Assembly (NCBI RefSeq): GCF_026072635.1
Contig: NZ_AP023081.1
Span: forward strand, 5,018,501-5,082,500
Source of the DNA: Pseudomonas solani
Lineage (GTDB): Bacteria; Pseudomonadota; Gammaproteobacteria; Pseudomonadales; Pseudomonadaceae
Length of the DNA: 64,000 bases
Reading direction: 5' to 3'
Part shown: piece after piece, positions 31,865 to 40,489 of the stretch
Numbering within the stretch: position 1 is the stretch's first letter
How the letters are laid out: every line of letters starts with the position of its first letter
Translations under genes and position numbers: made by a program
Notes under the pieces: generated by a model
Database searches by the model: none
What the model saw: the letters and a program-made list of their open reading frames with translations, nothing else
Told to the model about the DNA's origin: nothing

Positions 31865-32746
31865 ATGAGCACCTTGCCTTCCCTCAGCGCGCTGCGCGCC
31901 TTCGAAGCGGCGGCCCGCCACCTCAGCGTGACCCTGGCCGCCCGTGAACTCTGTGTGACGCCGGGGGCGGTGAGCCTGCAGGTGAAGGAGCTGGAGGCGG
32001 CTCTCGGTGTGCAACTGTTCCTGCGCCGGCCGCGCAGCCTGGCCCTGACCGCCGAGGGCGCGGACTACTTCGCCACCCTGCGCACGGCCTTCCGCCTGAT
32101 GCGTGAAGCCACCGCCGAGATCACCGCCCGCGCGCGGCCGGCGGTGCTGACCCTGACCTGCACGCCAGGCTTCGCCCTGCAGTGGCTGGTGCCTCGGCTG
32201 GGTGGCTTCGAGGCGCGGATGCCGGGGATCGACGTGCGCATCAGCCCGTCCAACCGGCGCATGGATTTCGCCCACGACGGCATCGACCTGGCGGTGCGCC
32301 ACGGCTTCGGCCGCTACGAGGGGCTGGTGGCCGAGCGGCTGGTGGACGACGAGCTGGTGCCGGTGTGCAGCCCGGCGCTGGCCGCCGGTACGAGCCTGTC
32401 GACGCCCGCGCACCTGGCGGGCTTCACGCTGCTGCACGACGAGCACCGCCACGATTGGCCGCTGTGGCTGGAGGCGGCCGGCGTGCCGGGCGTGGACGCC
32501 ACGCGCGGGCCGCTGTTCGTCGACAGCAACGGCGCCATCGAGGCGGCCCGGGCCGGGCTCGGGGTGGCGCTGGTGCGGCGCTCCCTTGTGCATCGCGAGC
32601 TCGCGGCCGGTACCCTGGCGGTGCTTTTCGACCAGGGCGTTGCCAGCGCCCTGGCCTATTTTCTTGTCTACCCGGCCGGCGTTCTGGAGCGTCCCGCAGT
32701 GGCGGCGTTCCGCGAATGGCTGCTGGCCGAGGCGGGCAGGGCTTGA
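31865..32746 (+). CDS. LysR-type regulator (GcvA-like)
   Basis: 293 residues. HTH in LSALRAFEAAARHLSVTLAA...LCVTPGAVSLQVKELEAALG is of the GcvA/AmpR subgroup, followed by a substrate-binding domain with GIDLAVRHGFGRYEGL and GLGVALVRRSLV. It is divergent from the EamA exporter and directly upstream of a GNAT gene (10 nt apart), suggesting control of both. A ligand cannot be assigned. Confidence 0.88.
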   Translation: MSTLPSLSALRAFEAAARHLSVTLAARELCVTPGAVSLQVKELEAALGVQLFLRRPRSLALTAEGADYFATLRTAFRLMREATAEITARARPAVLTLTCTPGFALQWLVPRLGGFEARMPGIDVRISPSNRRMDFAHDGIDLAVRHGFGRYEGLVAERLVDDELVPVCSPALAAGTSLSTPAHLAGFTLLHDEHRHDWPLWLEAAGVPGVDATRGPLFVDSNGAIEAARAGLGVALVRRSLVHRELAAGTLAVLFDQGVASALAYFLVYPAGVLERPAVAAFREWLLAEAGRA

Positions 32747-32756
32747 GGAATCGAAC

Positions 32757-33224
32757 ATGGAATACCTGATCAGAACCGCCACCCCTGACGACGCCACGGC
32801 CATCAGCCAGGTGGTGCTCCTGGCGCTGGCCGAGAGCAACGCCCGTGACTACCCGCCGGCGGTGATCGCCTCGGTGCAGGCGAACTTCGGCCCCGAGCAG
32901 GTGCGGGGGCTGCTGGCGGCGCGCGAGGTGCTGGTGGCGGAGGAGGCGGGCTGCGTGATCGGCACTGCCAGCCTGGACGGGGACGTGGTGCGCACCGTCT
33001 TCGTCGCGCCAGGTGCCCAGGGGCTGGGCGTTGGCCGGCGGCTGATGGAGCATGTCGAGGCGCTGGCGCGGGAGCGCGGCGTCGCGGTGTTGAAGGTGCC
33101 GTCGTCGATCACCGCCGAAGGCTTCTACGCGGGGCTGGGCTTCCAGGCCGTGCAGCAGATTATCCGGGGCGAGGAGCGCACCATCGTGATGGAGCGCTCG
33201 TTGGCGGCTGCTCAGCCTGGGTGA
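32757..33224 (+). CDS. GNAT family N-acetyltransferase
   Basis: 155 residues from ATG 32757, preceded by TTGAGGAATCGAAC. The acetyl-CoA-binding motif A is VRTVFVAPGAQGLGVGRRLMEHV (V-x-P-x-x-Q-G-x-G-x-G/R), then EGFYAGLGFQAVQ gives the motif B tail. Short N-terminal YLIRTATPDDATAIS is standard. It follows the LysR gene by 10 nt in the same direction, so they may be co-transcribed. Substrate unknown. Confidence 0.87.
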   Translation: MEYLIRTATPDDATAISQVVLLALAESNARDYPPAVIASVQANFGPEQVRGLLAAREVLVAEEAGCVIGTASLDGDVVRTVFVAPGAQGLGVGRRLMEHVEALARERGVAVLKVPSSITAEGFYAGLGFQAVQQIIRGEERTIVMERSLAAAQPG

Positions 33225-33323
33225 GTGATGGGCGGTGGTCTATAAGAAGTCCTTGGCAGCGATCCTCTTGTGCACAGGCCAGGATGCTGCCACTGACGAC
33301 CCGGCCCAGCGATGGAGTGCCTT

Positions 33324-33812
33324 ATGCCGCGCAAGAAGAAACCAGTGAATACCGCCGCCGTTGGCACCGTTCAACATGATTCGCTACCCAGGCCGGTCAC
33401 CGATGAGGAATGGGCGGACTACAGCGCGGCCTTCCCCGGCCTGACCCGTGCCAATGTCTACGTGACCTCGCCTGGCTGCTATGACGGCTACAACTGCATC
33501 GGCTGGACCGTGGGCGACACCACGCTCGAATTCGATGTGGAGGCGGTCACCGGCATGGTGAGGTTCTACCTGGACATGGGGTTCGTCGAGGTGCCAGCGG
33601 GGCACGATGCCGCTGATGTGGACCTCATGGCCATTTCCAACGGCCATTTCGCCAGCCATGCCACCAAGAAGTACACCGGCCCCAAGATCGATGGCATGCC
33701 TGACGACTTGTGGGAATCGAAGCTCTACCCCGGCGCACGGGTCACCCACGGGCGCCTGGAGCTTGCAGGTGAGACTTACGGTGCGCTCGTGAAGTCGTTC
33801 AGGAAGGCGTGA
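33324..33812 (+). CDS. Hypothetical protein with GYNCIGWTVGD motif
   Basis: 162 residues from ATG 33324, chosen because GGAG lies 8 nt upstream; an ATG at 33312 is also in frame. A Lys/Arg-rich N-terminus (MPRKKKPVN) precedes a globular domain with GCYDGYNCIGWTVGDTT, in which Cys and Trp residues look conserved, then HASHATKKYTGP-like and WESKLYPGARVTHGR. This resembles a family of unknown function found in mixed bacteria (DUF7689-like). A 6-bp hairpin GGGGAC/GTCCCC (33814-33831) follows. Confidence 0.6.
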   Translation: MPRKKKPVNTAAVGTVQHDSLPRPVTDEEWADYSAAFPGLTRANVYVTSPGCYDGYNCIGWTVGDTTLEFDVEAVTGMVRFYLDMGFVEVPAGHDAADVDLMAISNGHFASHATKKYTGPKIDGMPDDLWESKLYPGARVTHGRLELAGETYGALVKSFRKA

Positions 33813-33852
33813 AGGGGACGTCCGTGTCCCCGGGTGCAGCCAGTAAGCGTCG

Positions 33853-35466
33853 TCACCAGCCGCAGGCGGCCTCGAAGCTATCGGCGCGGGCCATCTCCCA
33901 CATGCGGCCGTAGAAGTCGGCTTCGATGGTGTCCTTGAGCAGGTCGCCCGGCTTGAGGAACACGTGGAGCTGGGAGAACAGGCGGATCTCGCTGTCGGAG
34001 ACGCGGCGCACCAGGTGGCGCGGTTCCAGCTGCGCCGGGTGGTCGAGGCCGGCGGCGGCGAGCATCTCGGCCAGGGCCTTGAGGGTGTTGCGGTGGAAGC
34101 TGTGCACGCGCTGGGCCTTGTCGGGCACCACCAGGGCGCGCTGGCGCAGGGCGTCCTGGGTGGCGACGCCGGTGGGGCACTTGTTGGTGTGGCAGCTCTG
34201 CGACTGGATGCAACCGATGGCGAACATGAAGCCCCGCGCGGAGTTGGCCCAGTCGGCGCCGATGGAGAGCACGCTGGCGATGTCGAAGGCGCTGACGATC
34301 TTGCCGCTGGCGCCGAGCTTGATCTTGTCGCGCAGGTTCAGCCCCACCAGCACGTTGTGCACGAACAGCAGGCCCTCGCGCAGCGGCACGCCGATGTGGT
34401 CGGTGAATTCCAGGGGCGCGGCGCCGGTGCCGCCTTCCTTGCCGTCGACGACGATGAAGTCCGGGTAGATGCCGGTGGCCAGCATGGCCTTGGCGATGCC
34501 CATGAATTCCCAGGGGTGGCCCAGGCAGAACTTGAAGCCCACCGGCTTGCCGCCGGACAGCTCACGCAGCTGGGCGATGAACTGCATCATCTCCACCGGG
34601 GTGGAGAAGGCGCTGTGGCGCGAGGGGGAGATGCAGTCCTCGCCCATCATCACGCCACGGGTCTCGGAGATTTCCTGGGTCACCTTGTGCTTGGGCAGGA
34701 TGCCGCCGTGGCCGGGCTTGGCGCCCTGGCTGAGCTTGATTTCGATCATCCGCACCTGCGGGTCCTGCGCCTGGGCGGCGAAGCGCTCCGGGTCGAACAG
34801 GCCGGCGGCGGTGCGGCAGCCGAAGTAGCCGCTGCCCAGTTCCCACACCAGGTCGCCGCCGTGCTCGCGGTGGTAGGGGCTGATGCTGCCTTCGCCGGTG
34901 TCGTGGTAGAAGCCGCCGAGCTTGGCGCCCTGGTTGAGGGCGCGGATGGCGTTGGCGCTGAGGGAGCCGAAGCTCATGGCCGAGATGTTGAAGATCGACG
35001 CCGAGTAGGGCTGCTTGCACTGCGGCCCGCCGATCTCGATGCGGAAGGCCGACGGGTCACTCAGCGGTGCCGGGCGCATGGAGTGGCCGATGAATTCGAA
35101 GCCCGCCTGGTAGACGTCCATCAGCGTGCCGAAGGGCTTGTCGGCGCCTTCGTTCTTGGCCCGCGCATACACCAGCGAGCGCTGGGCGCGGGAGAAGGGC
35201 AGCTTGTCGCCGTCGGCCTCCAGCAGGTACTGGCGGATTTCCGGGCGGATGCCTTCCACCAGGTAGCGGATGTTGCCCAGGATCGGGTAGTTGCGGCGCA
35301 CCGCGTGGGGTTTCTGCAGTAGGTCGAGAATGCCGACCAGCGACAGCACGCCGGTGAGCAGGGTGAAGGGCCAGACCCATTCATGTTCGATGAAGGGCAG
35401 GGTGGCGAGGGTGAAGAGCACGCAGAAGGCGAAGAACGCGTAGCGGCTGAGAAGCGACAGGCTCAT
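33853..35466 (-). CDS. FMN-binding glutamate synthase family protein
   Basis: 537 residues. Two N-terminal membrane helices (SRYAFFAFCVLFTLATLPF and WPFTLLTGVLSLVGIL) anchor a catalytic domain like the glutamate synthase large-subunit FMN barrel. Family motifs are ISAMSFGSLSANAIRALN, GAKPGHGGILP, DGKEGGTGAAP and the cysteine cluster CIQSQSCHTNKCPTGVAT for a 3Fe-4S centre. It lacks the glutaminase domain, so it is not the full GltB; true function of this stand-alone class is uncertain. Convergent with the hypothetical gene at 33324. Confidence 0.85.
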   Translation of the reverse strand: MSLSLLSRYAFFAFCVLFTLATLPFIEHEWVWPFTLLTGVLSLVGILDLLQKPHAVRRNYPILGNIRYLVEGIRPEIRQYLLEADGDKLPFSRAQRSLVYARAKNEGADKPFGTLMDVYQAGFEFIGHSMRPAPLSDPSAFRIEIGGPQCKQPYSASIFNISAMSFGSLSANAIRALNQGAKLGGFYHDTGEGSISPYHREHGGDLVWELGSGYFGCRTAAGLFDPERFAAQAQDPQVRMIEIKLSQGAKPGHGGILPKHKVTQEISETRGVMMGEDCISPSRHSAFSTPVEMMQFIAQLRELSGGKPVGFKFCLGHPWEFMGIAKAMLATGIYPDFIVVDGKEGGTGAAPLEFTDHIGVPLREGLLFVHNVLVGLNLRDKIKLGASGKIVSAFDIASVLSIGADWANSARGFMFAIGCIQSQSCHTNKCPTGVATQDALRQRALVVPDKAQRVHSFHRNTLKALAEMLAAAGLDHPAQLEPRHLVRRVSDSEIRLFSQLHVFLKPGDLLKDTIEADFYGRMWEMARADSFEAACGW

Positions 35467-35581
35467 GCGGTTTCCTTGTGAGAGGGCACGGGTTCAGCGT
35501 AGCGGAGCGTCAAGGTTACGCCTTGTGGCGCGGCGAGGGGCACCCTGAAGCTCGTCGGGTGAGCGCGCCAGGCGCCGTAGG

Positions 35582-36349
35582 CTAGCGCGGCGCGGCGAAG
35601 AAACGCCGCCACAACTCGGCCTCGCGCCCGCTGGCGCGCAGGGCGGCCAGGCCCTTGTTGAAGGCCTCCAGATAATCGCGGTTGCCGGCGGGTTGCCCGG
35701 CGAACAGCACGAAGTACTCCCAGCTTTGCAGCGGTGCGGTGGTGGTCAGCTGCGCGGCTTCGTCCGCGTCCAGTTTCTGGTTCACCAGCCACTGCCCGGT
35801 GCCCTTGACCATGTCCACGGCGTCGATACGCCCGGCGGCGAGCTTGCGCAGGTTGCTGGTTTCGTCGCCGCCCACTTCGTATTTCAGCAGGCCGCGTTGT
35901 TCGGCCTCTTCCAGCAGCGGGGTCTTCGCCGAGCCCAGGGGCAGGCCGATGGTCAGGCCGCGCAGGCGCTCGATGTCGGCCGGCGTGCCGTCCCATTGCA
36001 CGGGGCGGGCGCGGTTGTAGAAGAGCACCACTTCGTCGCTGTAGACCCGCTCGGAGAACAGGCAGCAGGCCTCGCGCTCGGGGTTGCGGCCCCACACGGC
36101 CGAGGCCTGCCAGCGGCCCTGGCGCACTTCCTCGAAGGCGCGCTTCCAGGGAAAGAAACCGTATTCCACGGTGATGCCCTGGGTGGCGAAGGCCTCGCTG
36201 ACCAGGGTGGGGATCACGCCATTGCCGGGCTGCGCGGCGCTGATAAGAGGCGGCCACTCGCCGATGGCGATGCGGATGTGGCCCTCGGCGAAGAGCGGGC
36301 GGGCGCAGGCGAACAGGCAGATGAACAACAGGATCCGGAATCGGGACAT
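35582..36349 (-). CDS. Periplasmic substrate-binding protein (SBP family 3)
   Basis: 255 residues from ATG 36349, which has GGGAGAATTCG before it; an ATG seven codons upstream lacks a site. Signal peptide SRFRILLFICLFACARPLFA. The mature protein starts IRIAIGEWPPLISAAQPG and continues with VEYGFFPWKRAFEEV, typical of amino-acid-like extracellular solute-binding proteins. No permease or ATPase gene is adjacent, so it may be an orphan sensor or binding protein of the kind common in Pseudomonas. Ligand unknown. Confidence 0.82.
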   Translation of the reverse strand: MSRFRILLFICLFACARPLFAEGHIRIAIGEWPPLISAAQPGNGVIPTLVSEAFATQGITVEYGFFPWKRAFEEVRQGRWQASAVWGRNPEREACCLFSERVYSDEVVLFYNRARPVQWDGTPADIERLRGLTIGLPLGSAKTPLLEEAEQRGLLKYEVGGDETSNLRKLAAGRIDAVDMVKGTGQWLVNQKLDADEAAQLTTTAPLQSWEYFVLFAGQPAGNRDYLEAFNKGLAALRASGREAELWRRFFAAPR

Positions 36350-36442
36350 CGAATTCTCCCGGCGATGCACGCCGGGCGGCGTGGCACCCGTTCAGCCAAG
36401 CACAGGGCGTGCCGGCCTGCCAGCCGGCACGCCCTGTGCCCG

Positions 36443-36880
36443 TCACGGTGCGCCGAAGGCCTGTGGGCGGTCGAAGAAGCGGCGGCGCTGCTCCACGGGC
36501 AGTTTGCCGGCGATCTCCAGCAGCATCGCCTGGGCCGCGCTCTGCAGCGCTGCCGTGGCTTCGCGCTGCTGGGCTAAGCGTCGTTCGACGGCGGCGGCGT
36601 CCAGGGGCTCGCGGGCCAATTCATCGAGCAGTTGCTGGCGGTTGTCGCGGTTGGTGCGGGCCAGGTCGCGCAACTGCGGGGCGTGCTGGCGGATCACCGC
36701 GCGCACCTCGCCGCGTTGCTCGGCGGGCAGCTCCCGGACCCGTGCAATGAGTTGGCGCATGGGCTGGCCCTGGAAGCCGGAGTCGCCCGGTGCCGGGCGG
36801 GCGATCAGCCAGCCGCCGAGAAAGGCATTGCCGGCCAGGGAGAGCAGCAGGGCGCCGCCGAGCAGCCAGGTCCTGTTCAT
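36443..36880 (-). CDS. Periplasmic CpxP/ZraP-like heavy-metal-resistance family protein
   Basis: 145 residues from ATG 36880. One N-terminal membrane segment or uncleaved signal (WLLGGALLLSLAGNAFLGGW) and a long helical periplasmic part with the CpxP/ZraP-type repeats LPAEQRGEVRAV and LPVEQRRRFF. Such proteins sense or buffer metals and misfolded proteins. Its ATG overlaps the stop of the anti-sigma-like gene (36877-36880), so it belongs to the ECF operon and probably modulates the signal. Confidence 0.75.
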   Translation of the reverse strand: MNRTWLLGGALLLSLAGNAFLGGWLIARPAPGDSGFQGQPMRQLIARVRELPAEQRGEVRAVIRQHAPQLRDLARTNRDNRQQLLDELAREPLDAAAVERRLAQQREATAALQSAAQAMLLEIAGKLPVEQRRRFFDRPQAFGAP

Positions 36881-37179
36881 GGTTCTTCCGTCCACAGCAG
36901 TTGGTCCAGGGCCTGGGCGGCCACTTCCAGGTCGGCGTCGCCGGCCGGTGCGCCGGCATGGCCGGCGAGCAGCCCGAGCACGCCGCACAGAGCGAGGCTG
37001 GCGAGCTTCACCTGCCAGCCGTAGCGCCATTGTTCCAGGGCCCGTTGCAGGCGTCGGCGCCAGCCCGGGCGCTGCGGTTGCGCAGTGGCGCGGGCGACGA
37101 TGCGCGCGGCGAGGTCGGCCGGGGGCGTCGGTCTTGGCTGTGCGGCAAGGCGCCGGCGCAGATCCTGTTCATCGTTCAT
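36877..37179 (-). CDS. Predicted anti-sigma factor (single membrane helix)
   Basis: 100 residues from ATG 37179. The N-terminal ~55 residues are cytoplasmic (NDEQDLRRRLAAQPRPTPPADL), with one membrane helix at about 57-73 (VKLASLALCGVLGLLAG), and a short periplasmic tail. It lacks the zinc-binding HxxxCxxC motif of ZAS anti-sigma factors. Its start overlaps the 3' end of the sigma-factor gene by 11 nt and its end overlaps the next gene, the usual order sigma, anti-sigma, sensor. Assignment rests on this context and topology. Confidence 0.65.
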   Translation of the reverse strand: MNDEQDLRRRLAAQPRPTPPADLAARIVARATAQPQRPGWRRRLQRALEQWRYGWQVKLASLALCGVLGLLAGHAGAPAGDADLEVAAQALDQLLWTEEP

Positions 37180-37741
37180 CGGTGTTCTCCTCGTTCGGGC
37201 GGCCGGGCAGCCAGCGGCGCAGTTGCGCACGGGCGCGGCCCAGCAGCCCCTCCAGGGCCTTGATATGCACGCCCATCAGCTCCGCCGCCTGGGGGTTGCT
37301 GTGCTCCTCGAAGTAGCAGAGCACCACGGCCATGCGCTGTTTGTCCGGCAGGCGCTGCACCACCCGTTGCACCTCGGCGGCCTCGCGGGCGCGCTGCACT
37401 TCGGCGGCGGTGTCGGCACCGGGGTCGAGCAGCTCCTCCAGCAGGGCGTCGATGCCCTGCTCGGGGCGGCGCTTGCGGCGGCGCAACTGGTCCAGGCACT
37501 GGTTGACCAGGATGCGCTGCAGCCAGGTGGTGAAGCGCGCCCGGCCCGGTTGCCAGTCGGCGGCGTGGGTCCAGATGCGGGTGAAGGCTTCCTGGGCGGC
37601 GTCCTCGGCATCGGCCTGCTCGGGCAGCACGCGCCGGGCGATGGCGTAGGCGCGGGGCAGGTGGCGTTGCACCAGGGTGGCGAAGGCGCGTTGGTCGCCT
37701 TCGGCCACGGCGGCCATCAACTGCTCGTCATCGAGTTCCAT
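37169..37741 (-). CDS. ECF-type RNA polymerase sigma factor
   Basis: 190 residues. Region 2: LVQRHLPRAYAIARRVLPEQADAEDAAQEAFTRIW and FTTWLQRILVNQCLDQLRRR, binding core polymerase and the -10 element. Region 4: LPDKQRMAVVLCYFEEHSNPQAAELMG with the HTH for -35 contact, ending LLGRARAQLRRW. It is followed by the overlapping anti-sigma-like gene and preceded, 17 nt upstream, by a secreted EF-hand gene, so the regulon may respond to an envelope or divalent-metal signal. Confidence 0.88.
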   Translation of the reverse strand: MELDDEQLMAAVAEGDQRAFATLVQRHLPRAYAIARRVLPEQADAEDAAQEAFTRIWTHAADWQPGRARFTTWLQRILVNQCLDQLRRRKRRPEQGIDALLEELLDPGADTAAEVQRAREAAEVQRVVQRLPDKQRMAVVLCYFEEHSNPQAAELMGVHIKALEGLLGRARAQLRRWLPGRPNEENTDER

Positions 37742-37758
37742 CCGTCAGTGGGCCGGCT

Positions 37759-38055
37759 TCAGGGGAACTGGCCGCCCTGGCGCTGCTGCGCCTGCTGCGC
37801 CTGCTGCCGCAGCTTGCCGATCTCATCCTGGGTGATGCGGCCGTCGTGGTTGGCGTCCAGGCGCTGGAACTGCTGTTCGGCGTGGGCCATGTACTCCTCG
37901 TGGGAGATGGCGCCGTCGCCGTTGCCGTCCATGGCCTTGATGCGTTCCTGCATGCGCTCCTGGAGCATCTCGCGGCGGCTGCCGTCGCCGGCGGCCTGGG
38001 CGCTGAGGCTGGCGCCGAGGAGCAGGGCCAGGCACAGGCTGGGGATGGGGTTCAT
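37759..38055 (-). CDS. Secreted EF-hand calcium-binding protein
   Basis: 98 residues with signal peptide (MNPIPSLCLALLLGASLSAQAA). Two canonical EF-hand loops DGNGDGAISHEE and DANHDGRITQDE have Asp/Asn at positions 1, 3, 5 and Glu at 12, so both should bind Ca2+. The tail is Gln-rich (LRQQAQQAQQRQ). It lies between the secreted repeat protein and the sigma-factor gene in one minus-strand series, suggesting that calcium feeds into the ECF signal; this is inference from position. Confidence 0.8.
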   Translation of the reverse strand: MNPIPSLCLALLLGASLSAQAAGDGSRREMLQERMQERIKAMDGNGDGAISHEEYMAHAEQQFQRLDANHDGRITQDEIGKLRQQAQQAQQRQGGQFP

Positions 38056-38064
38056 GGAATCACC

Positions 38065-38619
38065 TCAGGGGTTCGGGGTCAGGGTGAGGCTGCCGGTGCG
38101 GGTCTCGCCCTGGTTGCCGGTGACGCTGCGGGAAAGGGTGTGGCTGTCGCGGTCGAAACTGTAGCTGGCCGAGCGTTGCGCCGTCTCGCCCGCTGCGTTG
38201 GTGACCTGGGTCTGGCGGGTGAGGCCGTCGTCGCCACGCTGGCTCTGTTGGCTGAAGCTGCCGCTGCGGCCGTCGCTGGTGGTCCAGGTGCCGCTGCTCT
38301 GGCCGTCGGCGTGGGTGCCTTCGAGGGTGACGCCACGGCCATCGGCACCGCTGCTGCTGCGGCTGAACTGGCCGCTGTCGCGGTCGTAGCGGGTGGTGCT
38401 GCTGGTGCTGGCGCTGCGGCCGTCGGCGCCGGTGACGCTGCGCTGGCGGGTCAGCCCGTCGGCCAGGTTGCCGCTGCGCTGGGTCTGCCAGCTGCCGGCC
38501 TGGCCACGGCCGGTGACGAAGCCGCCCGCGTGCTGGCGTTCCCTGGCCTCGGCCAGGCCGGCGCACAGCAAGAGCAGGCAGAGCAGGTGGGGCAGGGCGT
38601 TGCGCAGGGTGGCGTTCAT
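38065..38619 (-). CDS. Secreted repeat-containing protein
   Basis: 184 residues with signal peptide (PHLLCLLLLCAGLAEA). The mature part consists of about four imperfect repeats of the type (D)GLTRQ-x-x-V-T-x-A-x-G...YDRDSxxxSRS (for example NLADGLTRQRSVTGADG, RGDDGLTRQTQVTNAAGE, ending TGNQGETRTGSLTL). Ser, Thr, Gly, Asp and Arg dominate, resembling RHS/YD-like or surface-exposed beta-repeat proteins. First gene of the series leading to EF-hand protein and sigma factor; only 9 nt separate it from the EF-hand gene. Function unknown. Confidence 0.7.
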   Translation of the reverse strand: MNATLRNALPHLLCLLLLCAGLAEARERQHAGGFVTGRGQAGSWQTQRSGNLADGLTRQRSVTGADGRSASTSSTTRYDRDSGQFSRSSSGADGRGVTLEGTHADGQSSGTWTTSDGRSGSFSQQSQRGDDGLTRQTQVTNAAGETAQRSASYSFDRDSHTLSRSVTGNQGETRTGSLTLTPNP

Positions 38620-38687
38620 GGGAGCCTCGTTGCCGGGAAAAGGGCGGGTTCGAGGGTTGTACGCCGGCGATGGCGGGGTACCTGCGA

Positions 38688-38784
38688 TTATTTTTCGCAG
38701 GCACCAAGGTGGGCCGGCTGTCGGGTACCGCTCCGTGCGATCGGGTGCTCCGCTTGGTGGATGGGTGAAGCGTCATCCACCCTA
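38688..38784. repeat. 97-nt direct repeat, copy 1
   Basis: Starts TTATTTTTCGCAGG and ends CATCCACCCTA; appears identical to 39136-39232 at an offset of 448. Ends in the GGTGGATGGGTGAAGCGTCA-type palindrome common in this window. Confidence 0.8.
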
Positions 38785-38859
38785 CGCGGCGTCGACCGTG
38801 GCGTTGGCGGTAAGAGCTTGGTGATCAGTTGGCGGAGCCGGCACCGAGATGGGCCGGAT

Positions 38860-38895
38860 GTAGGGTGGATGGCGCTCTTTTCATCCACCAGGCGA
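38860..38895. repeat. Palindromic GGTGGATG repeat
   Basis: GTAGGGTGGATGGCGCTCTT followed by TTCATCCACC forms a hairpin. The same unit recurs at 39278-39310, near 46747, and at 59100 and 59315. The stretch 38620-39364 contains only such repeats and no gene. Confidence 0.65.
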
Positions 38896-39135
38896 TCGTG
38901 CAGCCCGCGCGCATGCCCGCCTCGTGGGCGCGAATTCCTTCGCGATGGAACCTCCGGCCACCCCTCAGCCGGCTGCCAGCGGGTGGTCTTTCGCGGCTGA
39001 AGCCGCTCCCACAGGAGGGGCCCGCCGTTGTAGGTCGGGTGCAACCCGACGGGGCCGTGCGCAAGGCCACGCGGGTTTCACCCGCCCTACAGACTGAAAA
39101 TCAAGGCTGCCTTCCCCGGAAAGACGCGATGAACC

Positions 39136-39232
39136 TTATTTTTCGCAGGCACCAAGGTGGGCCGGCTGTCGGGTACCGCTCCGTGCGATCGGGTGCTCCG
39201 CTTGGTGGATGGGTGAAGCGTCATCCACCCTA
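39136..39232. repeat. 97-nt direct repeat, copy 2
   Basis: Identical by eye to 38688-38784. The sequence between the copies (38785-39135) has no convincing gene. Confidence 0.8.
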
Positions 39233-39364
39233 GCAGCGGCGACGGTGGTGCTGGAGTGGGGGCACAGAGGTGGGCCGATGTAGGGTGGATGACGCTCTTT
39301 TCATCCACCGGCGGAGCCCGGCGTGACCACGGATGCTGGGCTGGCTGGTGAGGCGGGGTTCACC

Positions 39365-40318
39365 CTACGGCTGCGGCGCCAGGGCATTGCTGCAGGCGGT
39401 GATCACCGCGTCGTCGGCCTTGAGGCGGTCGGGGAGGAAGTCGCGGAGGAATTCCACCCAGGTGCGGATTTTCGCGTCGAGGAACTGCCGCGACGGGTAG
39501 AGGGCGTAGATGCCCAGGGGGAACAGGCTGTGGCGCGGCAGCACGCGCACCAGGCTGCCGTCTTCCAGGCCCTTGACCGCGGAGTACACCGGCAGCACGC
39601 CGATGCCCATGCCGGCGATCAGCGCTTCGGTCATGGCGTCGGCGGTGTTGGCCTGGAAGGGGGTGTGGTTGATGGAGATCATCTGCTGCCCGTCCGGGCC
39701 CTCGAACAGCCATTTGTCCAGGGCCATCACCGAGTTCACCAGGCGCAGGCAGCGGTGCTGGGTGAGGTCCGACGGCTGGCGCGGGGCGCCGTGTTTGGCG
39801 ATGTAGGCGGGGGAGGCGCAGAGCACGCTGTAGGTGGTGCCGAGCTGCTTGGAGATGAACCCCGAGTCGGGCAGCTCCTGGGCGATCACCACCGAGATGT
39901 CGTAGCCCTCGTCGAGGATGTCGGTGGTGCGGTTGGCCAGGGTCAGGTCGAAGCTGACGTCGGGGTAGGTCTCGCTGTACTGGGCGATGGCCTTGATCAG
40001 GTAGTGCTGGCCGATGCCGGTCATGGCGTGGACCTTGAGGTTGCCGGCGGGGCGGGCGTGGGCTTCGCTGGCTTCGGCTTCGGCTTCCTCTATGTAGCCG
40101 AGGATCTGCTCGCAGCGCAGCAGGTAGCGCTGGCCGGCTTCGGTGAGGGCGATGCGACGGGTGGTGCGGTGCAGCAGGCGGGTACGCAGGTGGGTTTCCA
40201 GGGTGGCCACGGCGCGCGATACGTAGGAGGTGGTGAGGTCGAGACGGGCCGCCGCAGCGGTGAAGCTGCCGGTTTCGGCCACGCAGACGAAGGCGCGCAT
40301 GTTGAAGAGGATGTCCAT
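39365..40318 (-). CDS. LysR-type regulator, likely of the adjacent efflux operon
   Basis: 317 residues. HTH: FNMRAFVCVAETGSFTAAAARLDLTTSYVSRAVATLETHL of the AaeR/DsdC-like subgroup, then a substrate-binding domain (LDEGYDISVVIAQELPDSG, GIGVLPVYSAVKGLEDG). It is divergent from the outer-membrane factor gene at 40490. In enterobacteria the AaeXAB efflux genes are controlled by a divergent LysR regulator (AaeR) responding to aromatic acids, and this arrangement is the same, so an equivalent role is likely. Confidence 0.85.
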   Translation of the reverse strand: MDILFNMRAFVCVAETGSFTAAAARLDLTTSYVSRAVATLETHLRTRLLHRTTRRIALTEAGQRYLLRCEQILGYIEEAEAEASEAHARPAGNLKVHAMTGIGQHYLIKAIAQYSETYPDVSFDLTLANRTTDILDEGYDISVVIAQELPDSGFISKQLGTTYSVLCASPAYIAKHGAPRQPSDLTQHRCLRLVNSVMALDKWLFEGPDGQQMISINHTPFQANTADAMTEALIAGMGIGVLPVYSAVKGLEDGSLVRVLPRHSLFPLGIYALYPSRQFLDAKIRTWVEFLRDFLPDRLKADDAVITACSNALAPQP

Positions 40319-40489
40319 GAAGGGCTCCGGCCTGGAAGGGGTGCGAATTCTGGCATGAAGTGCCGAGGGGATTATGGCTGATCAGTACACAATGAATCGC
40401 CTATCCGAGCGCTTATCCCGAAGCCGGGCCACACATAGAATCGCCGCCGTTTCGGGCCTTTCAGGTCCTTGCCTCAGGATGTGCCGCAC

